DNA of 14,987 bases from Bartonella sp. HY038. Lineage in GTDB: Bacteria; Pseudomonadota; Alphaproteobacteria; Rhizobiales; Rhizobiaceae. Position 1 is the first letter of the stretch. The number at the start of each line of letters is the position of its first letter. The DNA lies in assembly GCF_014117425.1 (NCBI RefSeq), contig NZ_CP059728.1, forward strand, positions 1 to 14,987, written 5' to 3'. The notes beneath the pieces are model-generated. The model worked only from the letters and a program-made list of their open reading frames with translations. It made no database searches and was not told the DNA's origin. Positions 1-7,262 of this stretch are shown here, piece after piece. Made by a program: the position numbers and the translations under genes.

Positions 1-18
1 AAGAGAAGGCATGTAAGC
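1..18. repeat. tail end of inverted repeat copy R (across the circular junction)
   Basis: The first bases (AAGAGAAG, then TGTAA three bases later) continue the repeat copy that runs off the right edge of the window at 14987. The same order is found on the minus strand at about 10545-10562, directly after the part matching the right edge. This is the main evidence that the window is a circular molecule. Beyond about base 18 the two arms diverge into their own origins. Confidence 0.65.
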
Positions 19-39
19 TATTGTTTTTTATAAACCGCT

Positions 40-92
40 CGCGACAGATTAGTCGTTTTTCGCGACAATTTTTTTGTTTTTTTGTCGTGACA
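40..92. other. iteron-type origin of arm A
   Basis: CGCGACA occurs at 40-46 and again at 61-67, exactly 21 bp apart, and a variant CGTGACA follows at 86-92. Between them lie T-rich tracts (68-83) that could be easily melted. The cluster sits about 50-100 bp upstream of rep1, where plasmid initiators usually bind iterons. The other origin on this molecule (10475-10537) has the same 21-bp period but a different core. The role in replication is inferred from position and periodicity. Confidence 0.6.
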
Positions 93-95
93 AGC

Positions 96-142
96 GTTAT
101 TCAATGGCGCATGATACGTCAAAATAACCGAGGATATTGACG
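96..142 (+). promoter_or_regulatory. inverted repeats in the rep1 leader
   Basis: GTTATT (96-101) is complementary to AATAAC (123-128), and CGTCA (117-121) to TGACG (138-142). These nested short inverted repeats lie between the iterons and the first possible rep1 start at 145, where arm B has a large palindrome. They may form an operator for self-repression by the initiator. I could not identify a clear promoter here. Confidence 0.25.
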
Positions 143-144
143 CA

Positions 145-183
145 ATGAATGACACCTTCAATTTAACAAAAGTAAATATGTGA
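145..183 (+). pseudogene. severed N-terminus of rep1 (or 12-codon leader peptide)
   Basis: An ATG at 145 follows GAGGA at about 131-135. The frame reads MNDTFNLTKVNM, stops at TGA (181-183), and then continues in frame as SPNYSFQENPFM into rep1 at 217. The second initiator on this plasmid begins MNTINLRKLEYSPHENPFM, so the reading across the stop is homologous: MN-T-NL-K, then SP, then ENPFM. This is therefore the original N-terminus of rep1, interrupted by a nonsense codon. Alternatively it now serves as a translated leader upstream of the internal restart at 217. TGA is used as an ordinary stop elsewhere here (terD ends with it at the usual family length), so readthrough as a sense codon is unlikely. 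Confidence 0.6.
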
Positions 184-216
184 TCACCCAATTATTCTTT
201 TCAAGAAAATCCATTT

Positions 217-735
217 ATGGAACATGGCACTGAAATAAGAACACGACATAAAACAGTTAAGACCAAGGCATCTATGCAAGAATTGGTAGATTCAAGCACA
301 GGTGAACTTGTAGCAATGTCTATGATACACGTTATTGAAGAAAAAGATGAAGAACATTTTGTTAAAGTTTTCGCTGATGGTGTTAAAGCAGCCTTTGAAT
401 TAAAAGCGGCCGGAGCAAAAGTTTTTCAATCTGTTTTAGGTGAATACCAACGGGAAAAAATGACAGGAGGCTATGCCGATAGTTTAACTCTATATTGGTT
501 CGGTGATGGCTTAAATGGAAAAAGTATAGGCATATCCGAAAGAACATTTCAAAGAGGACTAAAAGAACTCGTTGAAAAAGGCTTCTTAGCTCATAGAGCC
601 CCAAATCAATTTTGGGTCAATCCAGCTTTATTTTTTAAAGGCGATAGAGTTGCATTTATGAGGGAATATCGATTGAAATCGCCGCCAAAAAAATTAAAAA
701 ACGATAAGAGCCAAATCGAGTTTGAAGAAATCTAA
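217..735 (+). CDS. RepL-like plasmid replication initiator, arm A (restarted)
   Basis: This 172-residue protein resembles the RepL winged-helix initiators of small plasmids. It has an N-terminal strand region with ELVDSSTGELVAM, then FVKVF and a helical segment, then the helix-turn-helix around residues 104-127 (SERTFQRGLKELVEKGFL). It ends with the family signature NQFWVNPALFFKGDR near residues 130-143. Such proteins bind origin repeats and start replication. It is clearly paralogous to the protein at 9774-10349. The ATG at 217 is used because the homologous upstream frame is cut by TGA at 181; it coincides with a Met conserved in both copies (ENPFM). Its ribosome site is weak (AAGAAAA), so expression may be low or coupled to the short upstream frame. 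The accessory gene follows after 72 bp. Initiator function is confident as a family assignment; activity of this shortened copy is uncertain. Confidence 0.8.
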   Translation: MEHGTEIRTRHKTVKTKASMQELVDSSTGELVAMSMIHVIEEKDEEHFVKVFADGVKAAFELKAAGAKVFQSVLGEYQREKMTGGYADSLTLYWFGDGLNGKSIGISERTFQRGLKELVEKGFLAHRAPNQFWVNPALFFKGDRVAFMREYRLKSPPKKLKNDKSQIEFEEI

Positions 736-766
736 ATAAATTTATTATATTTATTATGCTTTAATG

Positions 767-787
767 TCATTGTGATGGTCACAATGA
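767..787. promoter_or_regulatory. palindromic operator-like site
   Basis: TCATTGTGA (767-775) and TCACAATGA (779-787) form a perfect 9-bp inverted repeat around a 3-bp centre, 20 bp upstream of the accessory gene start. This size and symmetry suit a dimeric helix-turn-helix repressor, so autoregulation by the downstream protein is plausible. The equivalent place in arm B keeps only part of it (AATGTC, TGGTCAT). Confidence 0.45.
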
Positions 788-807
788 TAGTCAGAAGGAT
801 TGTCAAT

Positions 808-1191
808 ATGACAGGTGACTTTGAATTTATGACATATGACGATGCAGCATCACGTCTAGGAATTGCACAAGCATCTGTAAGAAGGCAGGCTGCTAGAAAC
901 AAGTGGCCTAAAAAAAAGAGAAATGACGGTCGCATATCTGTCGGTATACCTGTCGCACGACTATCAATTGACAAGACTATAGACAGTCATAATGATACCA
1001 ATGACAAAGGTAATTTAATTCAAGAATTACAACACCGTATTTCTATCTTAGAAATTGAATTATTAAATGAGAAAAAGCTAAATGAAATCACAATAACAGA
1101 TCGTGACAATTGGAAAACTCAAGCCGACGCATGGCAAGAGCAGGCTCAACATTTACTAACTAAAAAACGACGATGGTTTTGGCAAAAATAA
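808..1191 (+). CDS. plasmid replication-associated DNA-binding protein (HTH plus coiled coil)
   Basis: This 127-residue protein has an N-terminal MerR/excisionase-like helix-turn-helix (MTYDDAASRLGIAQASVRR, about residues 8-26) with a basic wing (KWPKKKRNDGR). A Ser/Asp-rich linker follows, then a heptad-like coiled coil of about 50 residues, and a basic aromatic tail (KKRRWFWQK). Proteins of this layout are common next to rep genes on proteobacterial plasmids and are thought to help replication or partition; no activity is shown here. The start at 808 is chosen over the upstream GTG at 772 because AGAAGGA lies 8 nt before it. The decayed homologue in arm B also begins at this point (V/M-T-D/G-D). 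A palindrome lies just upstream. Confidence 0.75.
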   Translation: MTGDFEFMTYDDAASRLGIAQASVRRQAARNKWPKKKRNDGRISVGIPVARLSIDKTIDSHNDTNDKGNLIQELQHRISILEIELLNEKKLNEITITDRDNWKTQADAWQEQAQHLLTKKRRWFWQK

Positions 1192-1268
1192 AGTAGTACT
1201 ATTAATTGATAATAGTTGATAAGACACCAATTTTATGAGATGCTATTCAATAAAAGCGGAGAAGATGA

Positions 1269-1526
1269 ATGATCAGTGCTGATTTAGGAAAACAACTTGA
1301 AAATTATGTTCAAAAGCTCGTTGATGGCGGCCGATATGGCTCTAAAAGTGAAGTTTTACGCGAGGGCATTAGATTAGTGCAAGAAAGAGAAATGCGCTTA
1401 GTAATGCTTGATCAAGCAATTAATAAAGGTATTGAAGATGCTGAAGCAGGCAATACCAAATCTGCAAACTCTGTATTTGATGCTTTAGAACAGAAATACC
1501 AATTAATGCTTGAAAAGAATAATTGA
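1269..1526 (+). CDS. ParD-like antitoxin
   Basis: This 85-residue protein has the ribbon-helix-helix pattern of ParD/CC2985-type antitoxins: an N-terminal strand (MISADLGKQLENYVQKLV), the turn GGRYGSKSEVLREGIRLV (about residues 20-37), and a charged C-terminal helix expected to wrap around the toxin. It should dimerise, bind its own promoter and neutralise the downstream ParE-like toxin. GGAG lies 7 nt upstream of the ATG. It ends 4 nt before the preferred toxin start, so the two are almost certainly co-transcribed. Two copies of TTGATAA in the 77-bp upstream gap could be part of the operator, though this is weak. Confidence 0.85.
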   Translation: MISADLGKQLENYVQKLVDGGRYGSKSEVLREGIRLVQEREMRLVMLDQAINKGIEDAEAGNTKSANSVFDALEQKYQLMLEKNN

Positions 1527-1530
1527 CGGC

Positions 1531-1818
1531 ATGCTTATAGAATTTACCCAAGAAGCCCAAAATGACCTTGAAAAAATTGCAGATTACATAGCGAGCGATA
1601 ATCCAAAACGTGCATATTCATTTGTTCAAGAAATACGCGCCAAATGTGAGAATATAGCCTCAATACCACGAGGTTTTCCCCTCGTATCGCGATATGAACA
1701 TTTAAATATTCGTCGATGTATTTTTGGTAATTACCTCATATTTTACCGCATTAAAGAAGATACTATCTTGATAATACGTATTATTCATGGCGCGAGCGAT
1801 TACACCAATATTCTTTAA
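1531..1818 (+). CDS. ParE/RelE-superfamily toxin
   Basis: This 95-residue protein reads MLIEFTQEAQNDLEKIADYI, the helical hairpin typical of ParE/RelE toxins. The usual core follows (NPKRAYSFVQEIRAKCENIASIP) and then the C-terminal sheet (NIRRCIFGNYLIFYRI, IIRIIHGASDY). ParE toxins usually poison DNA gyrase and RelE toxins cleave mRNA in the ribosome; the pattern looks closer to ParE. I prefer ATG 1531, 4 nt after the antitoxin stop, because the family begins at the first strand. A TTG start at 1510, overlapping the antitoxin gene, is possible and would add 7 residues. The pair is expected to stabilise the plasmid by killing or arresting cells that lose it. Confidence 0.85.
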   Translation: MLIEFTQEAQNDLEKIADYIASDNPKRAYSFVQEIRAKCENIASIPRGFPLVSRYEHLNIRRCIFGNYLIFYRIKEDTILIIRIIHGASDYTNIL

Positions 1819-1884
1819 ATTATCAAAATTGGCAAATAGTCCTTCACCATTTAAATAATTTCAAGACTATTTGTGAGAACACTC

Positions 1885-1924
1885 AATAGCAGCCTTTCTG
1901 CTATTTAATTATCAAATTTTTTTT
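1885..1924 (+). terminator. terminator-like hairpin after the toxin-antitoxin operon
   Basis: AATAGCAG (1885-1892) pairs perfectly with CTGCTATT (1898-1905) across a 5-nt loop, and an 8-T run follows at 1917-1924. The 11-nt gap between stem and T run makes it an imperfect rho-independent terminator. It lies 66 bp past the toxin stop, between two convergent operons. Confidence 0.45.
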
Positions 1925-1998
1925 GTCTCAAAAACGTTCATTAAATCACAGTCTTAGGTGTTAGCCACTTAAATTATAGCAAAAAGCAATTTGATAAT
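1908..1998. repeat. spaced 11-bp inverted repeat between convergent operons
   Basis: ATTATCAAATT (1908-1918) is perfectly complementary to AATTTGATAAT (1988-1998), with 69 bp between. The region is gene-free and separates the toxin-antitoxin operon from the end of the ter operon. It may be a chance AT-rich match or part of a transcription-blocking structure. I found no clear terminator for the ter operon itself. Confidence 0.25.
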
Positions 1999-2014
1999 AC
2001 TAGATTTAAAATGA

Positions 2015-3514
2015 TTAATTATCAATAAGTTGAATGACAATAAGCCTACCCCCTTCTTCTTTAGATAAGATAAATTGCGCATTATTCACTAGTGGTAATT
2101 TGTCACCGATGGCAATAGTTCGCTGATCATCCAATGATATTAATCCCTTTATTCCTTCATTCACTAACCACCATTGGTCATTATGAAAGACAAAATAGCC
2201 AACTCGTTTTTTTTGTTCTTCGGTAGTTCTTTCGTTTGGAGCAATAAGGCGATTAACATGCCAAGGGAATAATGATTGTCCGTTCCACACCATTAAACGA
2301 TGATCATCAGAGCGGTAAGAGCCTACCTGTCTAGAAGAATAGAGATTTAAAATAGGTAATTTCCCTTTATAAGGAGTATTACAATAAGGGCAGCAGGGAT
2401 TGGTTTTACCGGAAAAAACATACCATTTTTGTTCACATGCATTATTTTGGCAGGGTTGTAATAAGTCAACTGTTTTGACAAGTGCACTTTCCCATTCATC
2501 TGCGGTTGGCCGCTTTGTCGGCTCATGTAATCCTTCAATGAAGGCTCTCTCAAATAGTACCTTTAAATAAGGCCCCATAATAGTATAAGGGATTTTTTGC
2601 GGATCCGCCCATGGCAACGAAGAGGGGGACACTTGGCTAAGTTTGACGGCATTACTACGATCAATAGGATGCTCGATAAAGAGAGCCCTTTCGCCCATAG
2701 ATAAAAATTCGTCACGGAGTTCATCATTCATATCATGAATCTTTCCTCCGCGCAGTGGATGTCTAAAAAAGAGGTACATGTATATTAAAACGGAAAGTGC
2801 ATGACGATCAGTCGTAATACTAGGTAATATTCTATGTGGAGCATCTTTTGGTAAATAGCTAGTTTTAACAACTTCTGGCGCAATAAAATCTGGTGTTCCC
2901 ACAACATCAGGAGGATATTTACCTGGTACGACAAGACCATCGACATCGATAATACAGGCATGTCCTAGCTCAGGGTCTATTAATACATTCTTATAGCTAA
3001 GATCACTATGACAAAGACCCGCAGCATGCATGCGTCTAATTGCTCTGGTCAATAAAATGCAAATTCTTAAATAATTAAGTGTATTTCCTCGTTCACGTGG
3101 GTCAAGAAATTTGCTTTGATTACTCGCACTTGCAAACCACTTCCCCTCCTTTTCCTTGCCTTTAATACCGAGAGCATCATTATTTTTTGAACCATAGCGA
3201 AAGAAAAAATGCTTTTGATAGCTCGGGACTACAATACCAAGCTTACCGTCATGTTCCACAACATGAGTCGGCCAGCAAAAAAGTGATTTCCAATACTCAC
3301 CACCCGCTTGTTCAAATATATTTTTTCGATAACGACTGGTAATCATATCGATACGTTCTCTTGCCTGATCATTTTGAGGTCTATGATAAAAGGCGACGAC
3401 GTATGATTTATCAGGAGAGAAATAGACATTTTTCATTGCACCTGCGCCAATAACTTCATCGACATATTGGATGGTCTTTCCATCTTTTGTTTTGCAAGTA
3501 ACAATATTTGTCAT
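2015..3514 (-). CDS. TerY-P triad protein kinase with zinc ribbon
   Basis: This 499-residue protein is a serine/threonine-kinase-fold protein. Visible are a degenerate glycine loop (IGAGAMKNVYFS, 22-33), the catalytic loop HSDLSYKN (169-176), IDVDG in place of DFG (189-193), the P+1 motif PDFIAPE (208-214) and helix-F TDRHALS (235-241). The usual VAIK lysine is not obvious: the strand reads YVVAFYHR. After the kinase lobe come Cys residues arranged as a zinc ribbon (CQNNAC and CCPYC, about 356-379) and a beta-rich C-terminal domain of about 110 residues that could be FHA-like. It starts 22 bp after the phosphatase gene and is the last gene of the operon. Kinase, PP2C and TerY proteins form the triad described for ter stress systems, where they are thought to switch a phosphorylated target. 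Substrate and activity are unknown. Confidence 0.85.
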   Translation of the reverse strand: MTNIVTCKTKDGKTIQYVDEVIGAGAMKNVYFSPDKSYVVAFYHRPQNDQARERIDMITSRYRKNIFEQAGGEYWKSLFCWPTHVVEHDGKLGIVVPSYQKHFFFRYGSKNNDALGIKGKEKEGKWFASASNQSKFLDPRERGNTLNYLRICILLTRAIRRMHAAGLCHSDLSYKNVLIDPELGHACIIDVDGLVVPGKYPPDVVGTPDFIAPEVVKTSYLPKDAPHRILPSITTDRHALSVLIYMYLFFRHPLRGGKIHDMNDELRDEFLSMGERALFIEHPIDRSNAVKLSQVSPSSLPWADPQKIPYTIMGPYLKVLFERAFIEGLHEPTKRPTADEWESALVKTVDLLQPCQNNACEQKWYVFSGKTNPCCPYCNTPYKGKLPILNLYSSRQVGSYRSDDHRLMVWNGQSLFPWHVNRLIAPNERTTEEQKKRVGYFVFHNDQWWLVNEGIKGLISLDDQRTIAIGDKLPLVNNAQFILSKEEGGRLIVIQLIDN

Positions 3515-3536
3515 TTATTCTACCTTGGTTTAAAAA

Positions 3537-5132
3537 TCACCAATAAACGATTAATGTACGATCATCATGGTTGCCATGAGAAAAAAAACTTAACCAATCA
3601 GCTAAATGCGAAGAGGCTTTTTCTTCATAAGAAAGTGGGCCTGCAAGATCGTCAACTAGTTCATCCCATTTTTGGACATTCTTTAAACCACTATCTGTTT
3701 CAAAGCGCGGATCTGAAACACCATCGGTCATCAACAATAAATGTGATACGTCAGACCATTTACCTATGCTAACTCGTTTACTGAAATTTTTATCCTTTAT
3801 GATACTAGCATCGAGAAAGCGCGTTTGCCCAGCATATTCTCCACTATCGGGTATGCCAAGAATTCGAACTTTTCCTCTTGGTCCATAGGCTGCAATTGCG
3901 CCATCGCCCAACCAAAAAGAAGCAGCAAATAATTCACCATTGGCGCGCAAACATATCGTGACCAATACCGTCGTGGCAAAAGCTTTAGTGTCACTATTTA
4001 CTTCCTCTGCCACGCGGCTGATTTCGCGCAGAGCATTTATTAGTGCCTCACTAAAAAGTAGATTTATAGTTTTCCAAACCTCGCGTTGATCATCTTCACT
4101 CCATTGCAAAATACGATCACTCAATTCATTACCAACTTCATTGCATAGTTTGTCATATAAATAATTTCCGACAATATCAGCAACTATTCGCGATCCTTCG
4201 CGGGAATATTTAGCACTCCCTGCTCCGTCTGCCACCAGTAAAACGCACCAACCGGACGTTTCACAACTCTTAATATAAAAATCATCATCGCAGTAGGTCC
4301 CAGCATGTTCATGCGAGCGCCCTCGGCGACGTGCGGCAGCAATATGAGCTCCCATAACACTGAGATCACGATTGACAATATGGTCTTTACGATAGGGTAT
4401 TTCAGCAGAAGGCTCAATAATCTCCCAAAGGTCTTTAGGATCTGGATTAATAATAAAATTTATCTTTTTTTCACCGCTAAATTTTGAAGAAATTTTCCAT
4501 TTTACGCGAACAGGAAAAGATCCACTTTGCGATGGATTGCCTTTTACTCGTTGATTTTCTTTTGAAAAAACTAGGCCAATGTCGTCTGGAAAAATAATAT
4601 CTATTATTTCTACAACATCATTATTATCAGCAATAATATTGATGGGCACATCAAATGGTTTACCTATATGCGCATTGGCAATTGAAATTGAAATTATTGG
4701 TTCTTGGGGATATTCAGATAAATTAGATTTTTGTAACGAAAAAAAATGGCTGCTTTGTTGGCTATCTGTTGTTAGTGTTTTCTCGTTTAGGCAAGGATTA
4801 TTATTCTCTTGATTTTCATCTAAATTATTTTGTTGATCTGGTATTTTATTGTTATCAATATCACTTTGCTTAGCATCGCTAGAGATTTCTGTTATTGAAA
4901 TTTGAGTGTTGATAATATTAGTACCTAAAATATGATTATCATCAATAATAATATGTGGTTTACCAATGTCTTTTTTTATTTGTTTTAAGAGTTGTTGAAA
5001 ATCATTTGCCTCGTGCAGCGCCTTGGATAAATTATCAATATAGTCCAATTGAGAATCAGGTTCATACGCTTGACCTATCTCCTTCAAAATAAACTTAGCT
5101 ATTTTGATTTCAAGCGTATCGTTTTTATCCAT
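3537..5132 (-). CDS. PP2C-type phosphatase of the TerY-P triad, with N-terminal extension
   Basis: This 531-residue protein carries a PP2C phosphatase domain from about residue 258 to the end. Metal-site motifs are visible: DDDFY (282-286), ADGAGSA (301-307), LGDGAIAAY in the middle, MTDGVSD (468-474) and DDRTLIVYW at the C-terminus. The residues that normally hold two Mn/Mg ions are largely kept. The first ~60 residues are helical, followed by an Asn/Asp/Gln-rich linker (about 85-145). Residues ~146-250 are a beta-rich stretch (IISISIANAHIGKPFDVPI...) resembling an immunoglobulin-like fold. The enzyme is expected to remove phosphates placed by the neighbouring kinase. AAGGGGA lies 8 nt before the ATG, and the gene is 32 bp downstream of terY2. 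The N-terminal half is not needed for PP2C catalysis and may recruit a partner. Confidence 0.85.
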   Translation of the reverse strand: MDKNDTLEIKIAKFILKEIGQAYEPDSQLDYIDNLSKALHEANDFQQLLKQIKKDIGKPHIIIDDNHILGTNIINTQISITEISSDAKQSDIDNNKIPDQQNNLDENQENNNPCLNEKTLTTDSQQSSHFFSLQKSNLSEYPQEPIISISIANAHIGKPFDVPINIIADNNDVVEIIDIIFPDDIGLVFSKENQRVKGNPSQSGSFPVRVKWKISSKFSGEKKINFIINPDPKDLWEIIEPSAEIPYRKDHIVNRDLSVMGAHIAAARRRGRSHEHAGTYCDDDFYIKSCETSGWCVLLVADGAGSAKYSREGSRIVADIVGNYLYDKLCNEVGNELSDRILQWSEDDQREVWKTINLLFSEALINALREISRVAEEVNSDTKAFATTVLVTICLRANGELFAASFWLGDGAIAAYGPRGKVRILGIPDSGEYAGQTRFLDASIIKDKNFSKRVSIGKWSDVSHLLLMTDGVSDPRFETDSGLKNVQKWDELVDDLAGPLSYEEKASSHLADWLSFFSHGNHDDRTLIVYW

Positions 5133-5164
5133 CAGCCATATCCCCTTAATAAATCTATATCCTA

Positions 5165-5803
5165 CTAAAAAACAATCTGTATTTCTGGCGGCGGCGGGGG
5201 CAGATCATTAGTATTACCGTTTACTCCTGCGCTCGAGCTACCCGAGGAAACATTTACGCTAACCCATTTAAATAGCCCCGAAAAGGCTGATGAATCAAGG
5301 GTTTCCAAAGCGACTATTTTGTCTGTCAATTGCTTTAGGTGATCATAACCCGCTTTAGGTCCGATAGCGCAGGCAATAATAGAGCCAAAAGAACGTATTT
5401 TAACCCCTTTTATAGCTTCACTATATGCCCATGCATCCGAGGGCACCCCATCTGTCATCAAAAATACAAGGGGCCGCCAATCGCCTTTCTGCTCTCCACT
5501 TGAACGGTGTATATCTCTATCCATGCAACGCATTAGACATTCAAGGGCTGCTCCGGTAAATGTTCCCCCTGTATTGGGTACTGTAATTTCAGTGAATTGA
5601 AAGTCTGGTAAAGCTGTTAATGGTACAAATTCGCGTGCTTCATTATCGAAGGTAATTATAGATATATATACGCTTTCAAGAGCATAAGGGTCCTGTCGCA
5701 GCATGCTTAACATTGCTTGTACGCCGACATTTACTGAATGGATTGATTCACCACGCATTGATCCCGATGTGTCAATAAGCAAATAAACAGGTAACCTACG
5801 CAT
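5165..5803 (-). CDS. terY2: TerY-type von Willebrand A protein, second copy
   Basis: This 212-residue protein is a single von Willebrand factor A domain. The metal-ion-dependent adhesion site is complete: DTSGSM (11-16), the Thr in GGTFTG (79-84), and MTDG (116-119). The protein begins directly at the first strand (MRRLPVYLLIDTSGSM) with no signal peptide, so it should be cytoplasmic. It ends with a proline tail NDLPPPPPEIQIVF. TerY proteins are proposed scaffolds linking TerD-family proteins to the kinase and phosphatase of the triad. The start ATG directly follows the TAA of terX with no gap, so translation is likely coupled. Identity is by family pattern; the numbering of TerY copies follows the order in enterobacterial islands. 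Confidence 0.88.
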   Translation of the reverse strand: MRRLPVYLLIDTSGSMRGESIHSVNVGVQAMLSMLRQDPYALESVYISIITFDNEAREFVPLTALPDFQFTEITVPNTGGTFTGAALECLMRCMDRDIHRSSGEQKGDWRPLVFLMTDGVPSDAWAYSEAIKGVKIRSFGSIIACAIGPKAGYDHLKQLTDKIVALETLDSSAFSGLFKWVSVNVSSGSSSAGVNGNTNDLPPPPPEIQIVF

Positions 5804-6445
5804 TTAGATATAATTTCTTAAATGAGTAACAAAAGAGTCTGAAGGGGAAGGGGCACCAATAGCATTCAATTTCCAGCCGTTAGATTCACGTATAAGTTCG
5901 GCAAAAACCATTGAACATTGACCGTTGAAAGCAACCCCACCTGAAAGGTCAAAGCGTGCCATTTCGACATTACGGGCATCTACTGCTCGTATAAATGCGT
6001 TATTTATTTTTCCAAAATGTTGATTTAGCTTTTGCCCATTATAAATTTGAACGATGAACACAATTTTTTCATATTGTGGATCAAGAGTATTAAGCTTAGC
6101 AATGATTTGTTCATCATCACCGTCCCCCGCGCCGGTACGGTTGTCACCGGTAAGCCATATTTGTCCTGATTTATGTTTAAGATTATTAAAGAATATTATA
6201 TCGCCGCCAACCAACGTTGGTTTGCCATTTTCAATATTTCCTTGAGATACAATCTTACCTGATGCATTGCAAAGAAAGGCAATGACATCAAGATCATATT
6301 CATCTTTTTTTTTGGAAAAAATTCCGCCTAAGAATCCCTTTTTTTCTTCATTTACATCCCAACCAAGACCTATCGTCACTAAAGATAGATCATAATCATT
6401 TTTACGCAGACTAACGCCTTGTCCTTTACGCAAACTAACTGACAT
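5804..6445 (-). CDS. terX: TerX, TerD-family calcium-binding stress protein
   Basis: This 213-residue TerD-domain protein closely resembles TerX of enterobacterial ter islands. It starts MSVSLRKGQGVSLRKNDYDL, has GLGWDVNEEKKGF (26-38), and carries the TerX-specific insert GGIFSKKKDEYDLDVIAF. It keeps the conserved acidic calcium-binding loop GDNRTGAGDGDDE (100-112). Later blocks FIRAVDARNVEMARFDLSGG and the ending DSFVTHLRNYI are also characteristic. TerD-fold proteins bind Ca2+ and are soluble or membrane-peripheral. The gene lies between the two terY genes, so it is probably the TerD-like partner of this triad. AGGGGA lies 7 nt before the ATG. Confidence 0.92.
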   Translation of the reverse strand: MSVSLRKGQGVSLRKNDYDLSLVTIGLGWDVNEEKKGFLGGIFSKKKDEYDLDVIAFLCNASGKIVSQGNIENGKPTLVGGDIIFFNNLKHKSGQIWLTGDNRTGAGDGDDEQIIAKLNTLDPQYEKIVFIVQIYNGQKLNQHFGKINNAFIRAVDARNVEMARFDLSGGVAFNGQCSMVFAELIRESNGWKLNAIGAPSPSDSFVTHLRNYI

Positions 6446-6472
6446 ATAAAATCCCCTGTTTAAGCAATTTAA

Positions 6473-7111
6473 CTATAAAACCACATTCACAACTGAAGGA
6501 GGAGGCGGTAAATCATCCAGTCCAAGAATTTCTTTTTTTCCCGCTTCTACCTTTTGGCTACCGACAGCAACACTCGCCGATACCCATTTGAAGAAAGATT
6601 TGATTGATGAACTATCAGCTGTATCAAGCTGTAAAACAATCTCAGTGATTTCTTTTAACACTTTAGTATCTGCATCATGGCCTGCCGCACAAGCAACGAC
6701 AATACCTGTTTTTGCGGCTTTAAAATCGCTTAGTCCCTTGCGCCAATCATCAGTTGGAGCACCATCCGTCATCAAAAAGATTAAGGGCCGCCAATCGCCT
6801 TTGACGTCAGCAGTCGTTTTTCTAACTTCACTACCTATTTTTGCAGCGACTAAAGACAAAGCTTCACCCAATGCCGTTGTTCCTGTAGCAGTAAGCTGTC
6901 CAAGGTTAAAACTTAAAAGATCGGTTAAAGGTACTGTTTGTCGAGCATTTGAGCCAAATGTAATTACTGAAATATAAGCCGTTTCAAGTGCATATGGATC
7001 TTGCTTAAGAGTCATCAATAAGGTTTGAACACCATTTTTCACGGCTTCAATTGGCTCTCCATACATAGAAGACGAGCAATCAAGAAGTAAATATACCGGT
7101 AATCGTCGCAC
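6473..7111 (-). CDS. terY1: TerY-type von Willebrand A protein, first copy
   Basis: This 212-residue von Willebrand A protein is paralogous to the copy at 5165-5803 and has the same length. Its metal site is DCSSSM (11-16), Thr in ATGTTALG (75-82), and MTDGAPTDD (114-122). The tail again has a proline stretch, DDLPPPPSVVNVVL. I place the start at GTG 7111 rather than TTG 7117. AAGGA is 9 nt from the GTG but only 3 nt from the TTG, and the GTG start gives the same N-terminus (RRLPVYLL) as its paralogue. A leader hairpin (7144-7165) and a CCTTATAAGG palindrome overlap the ribosome site. The gene begins the second half of the ter module after a 265-bp gap and is followed 27 bp later by terX. Confidence 0.88.
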   Translation of the reverse strand: MRRLPVYLLLDCSSSMYGEPIEAVKNGVQTLLMTLKQDPYALETAYISVITFGSNARQTVPLTDLLSFNLGQLTATGTTALGEALSLVAAKIGSEVRKTTADVKGDWRPLIFLMTDGAPTDDWRKGLSDFKAAKTGIVVACAAGHDADTKVLKEITEIVLQLDTADSSSIKSFFKWVSASVAVGSQKVEAGKKEILGLDDLPPPPSVVNVVL

Positions 7112-7143
7112 AATCAATATTCCTTATAAGGTTACCAATGATT

Positions 7144-7165
7144 AAGAAAAGACATATCTTTTCTT
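7144..7165 (-). promoter_or_regulatory. leader hairpin before terY1
   Basis: AAGAAAAGA (7144-7152) and TCTTTTCTT (7157-7165) form a perfect 9-bp stem with a CATA loop, about 30 nt upstream of the terY1 start. CCTTATAAGG (7122-7131), just downstream, overlaps the ribosome-binding site. Both could modulate translation of the terY1-terX-terY2-PP2C-kinase segment. Function is inferred. Confidence 0.35.
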
Positions 7166-7262
7166 TATATTTTAATAACTTAAAACACCTTCATCTTATA
7201 TATTTAGGGTGCTTATGCACGAAATTTAATAAGCTAATTATTACTAAAATAAATGATTATTG

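Noticed and set aside
181..183. TGA read as a sense codon (alternative genetic code) in rep1
   Set aside because: terD ends with TGA at exactly its usual family length and the antitoxin also ends with TGA, so the standard code applies.
3467..4812. Plus-strand open frames opposite the kinase and phosphatase genes
   Set aside because: They lie antisense to strong coding regions, show no family pattern and have no supporting start signals.
6588..6977. 129-residue plus-strand open frame opposite terY1
   Set aside because: It is a shadow of the terY1 reading frame with low-complexity Ser/Ala/Val composition and no recognisable domain.
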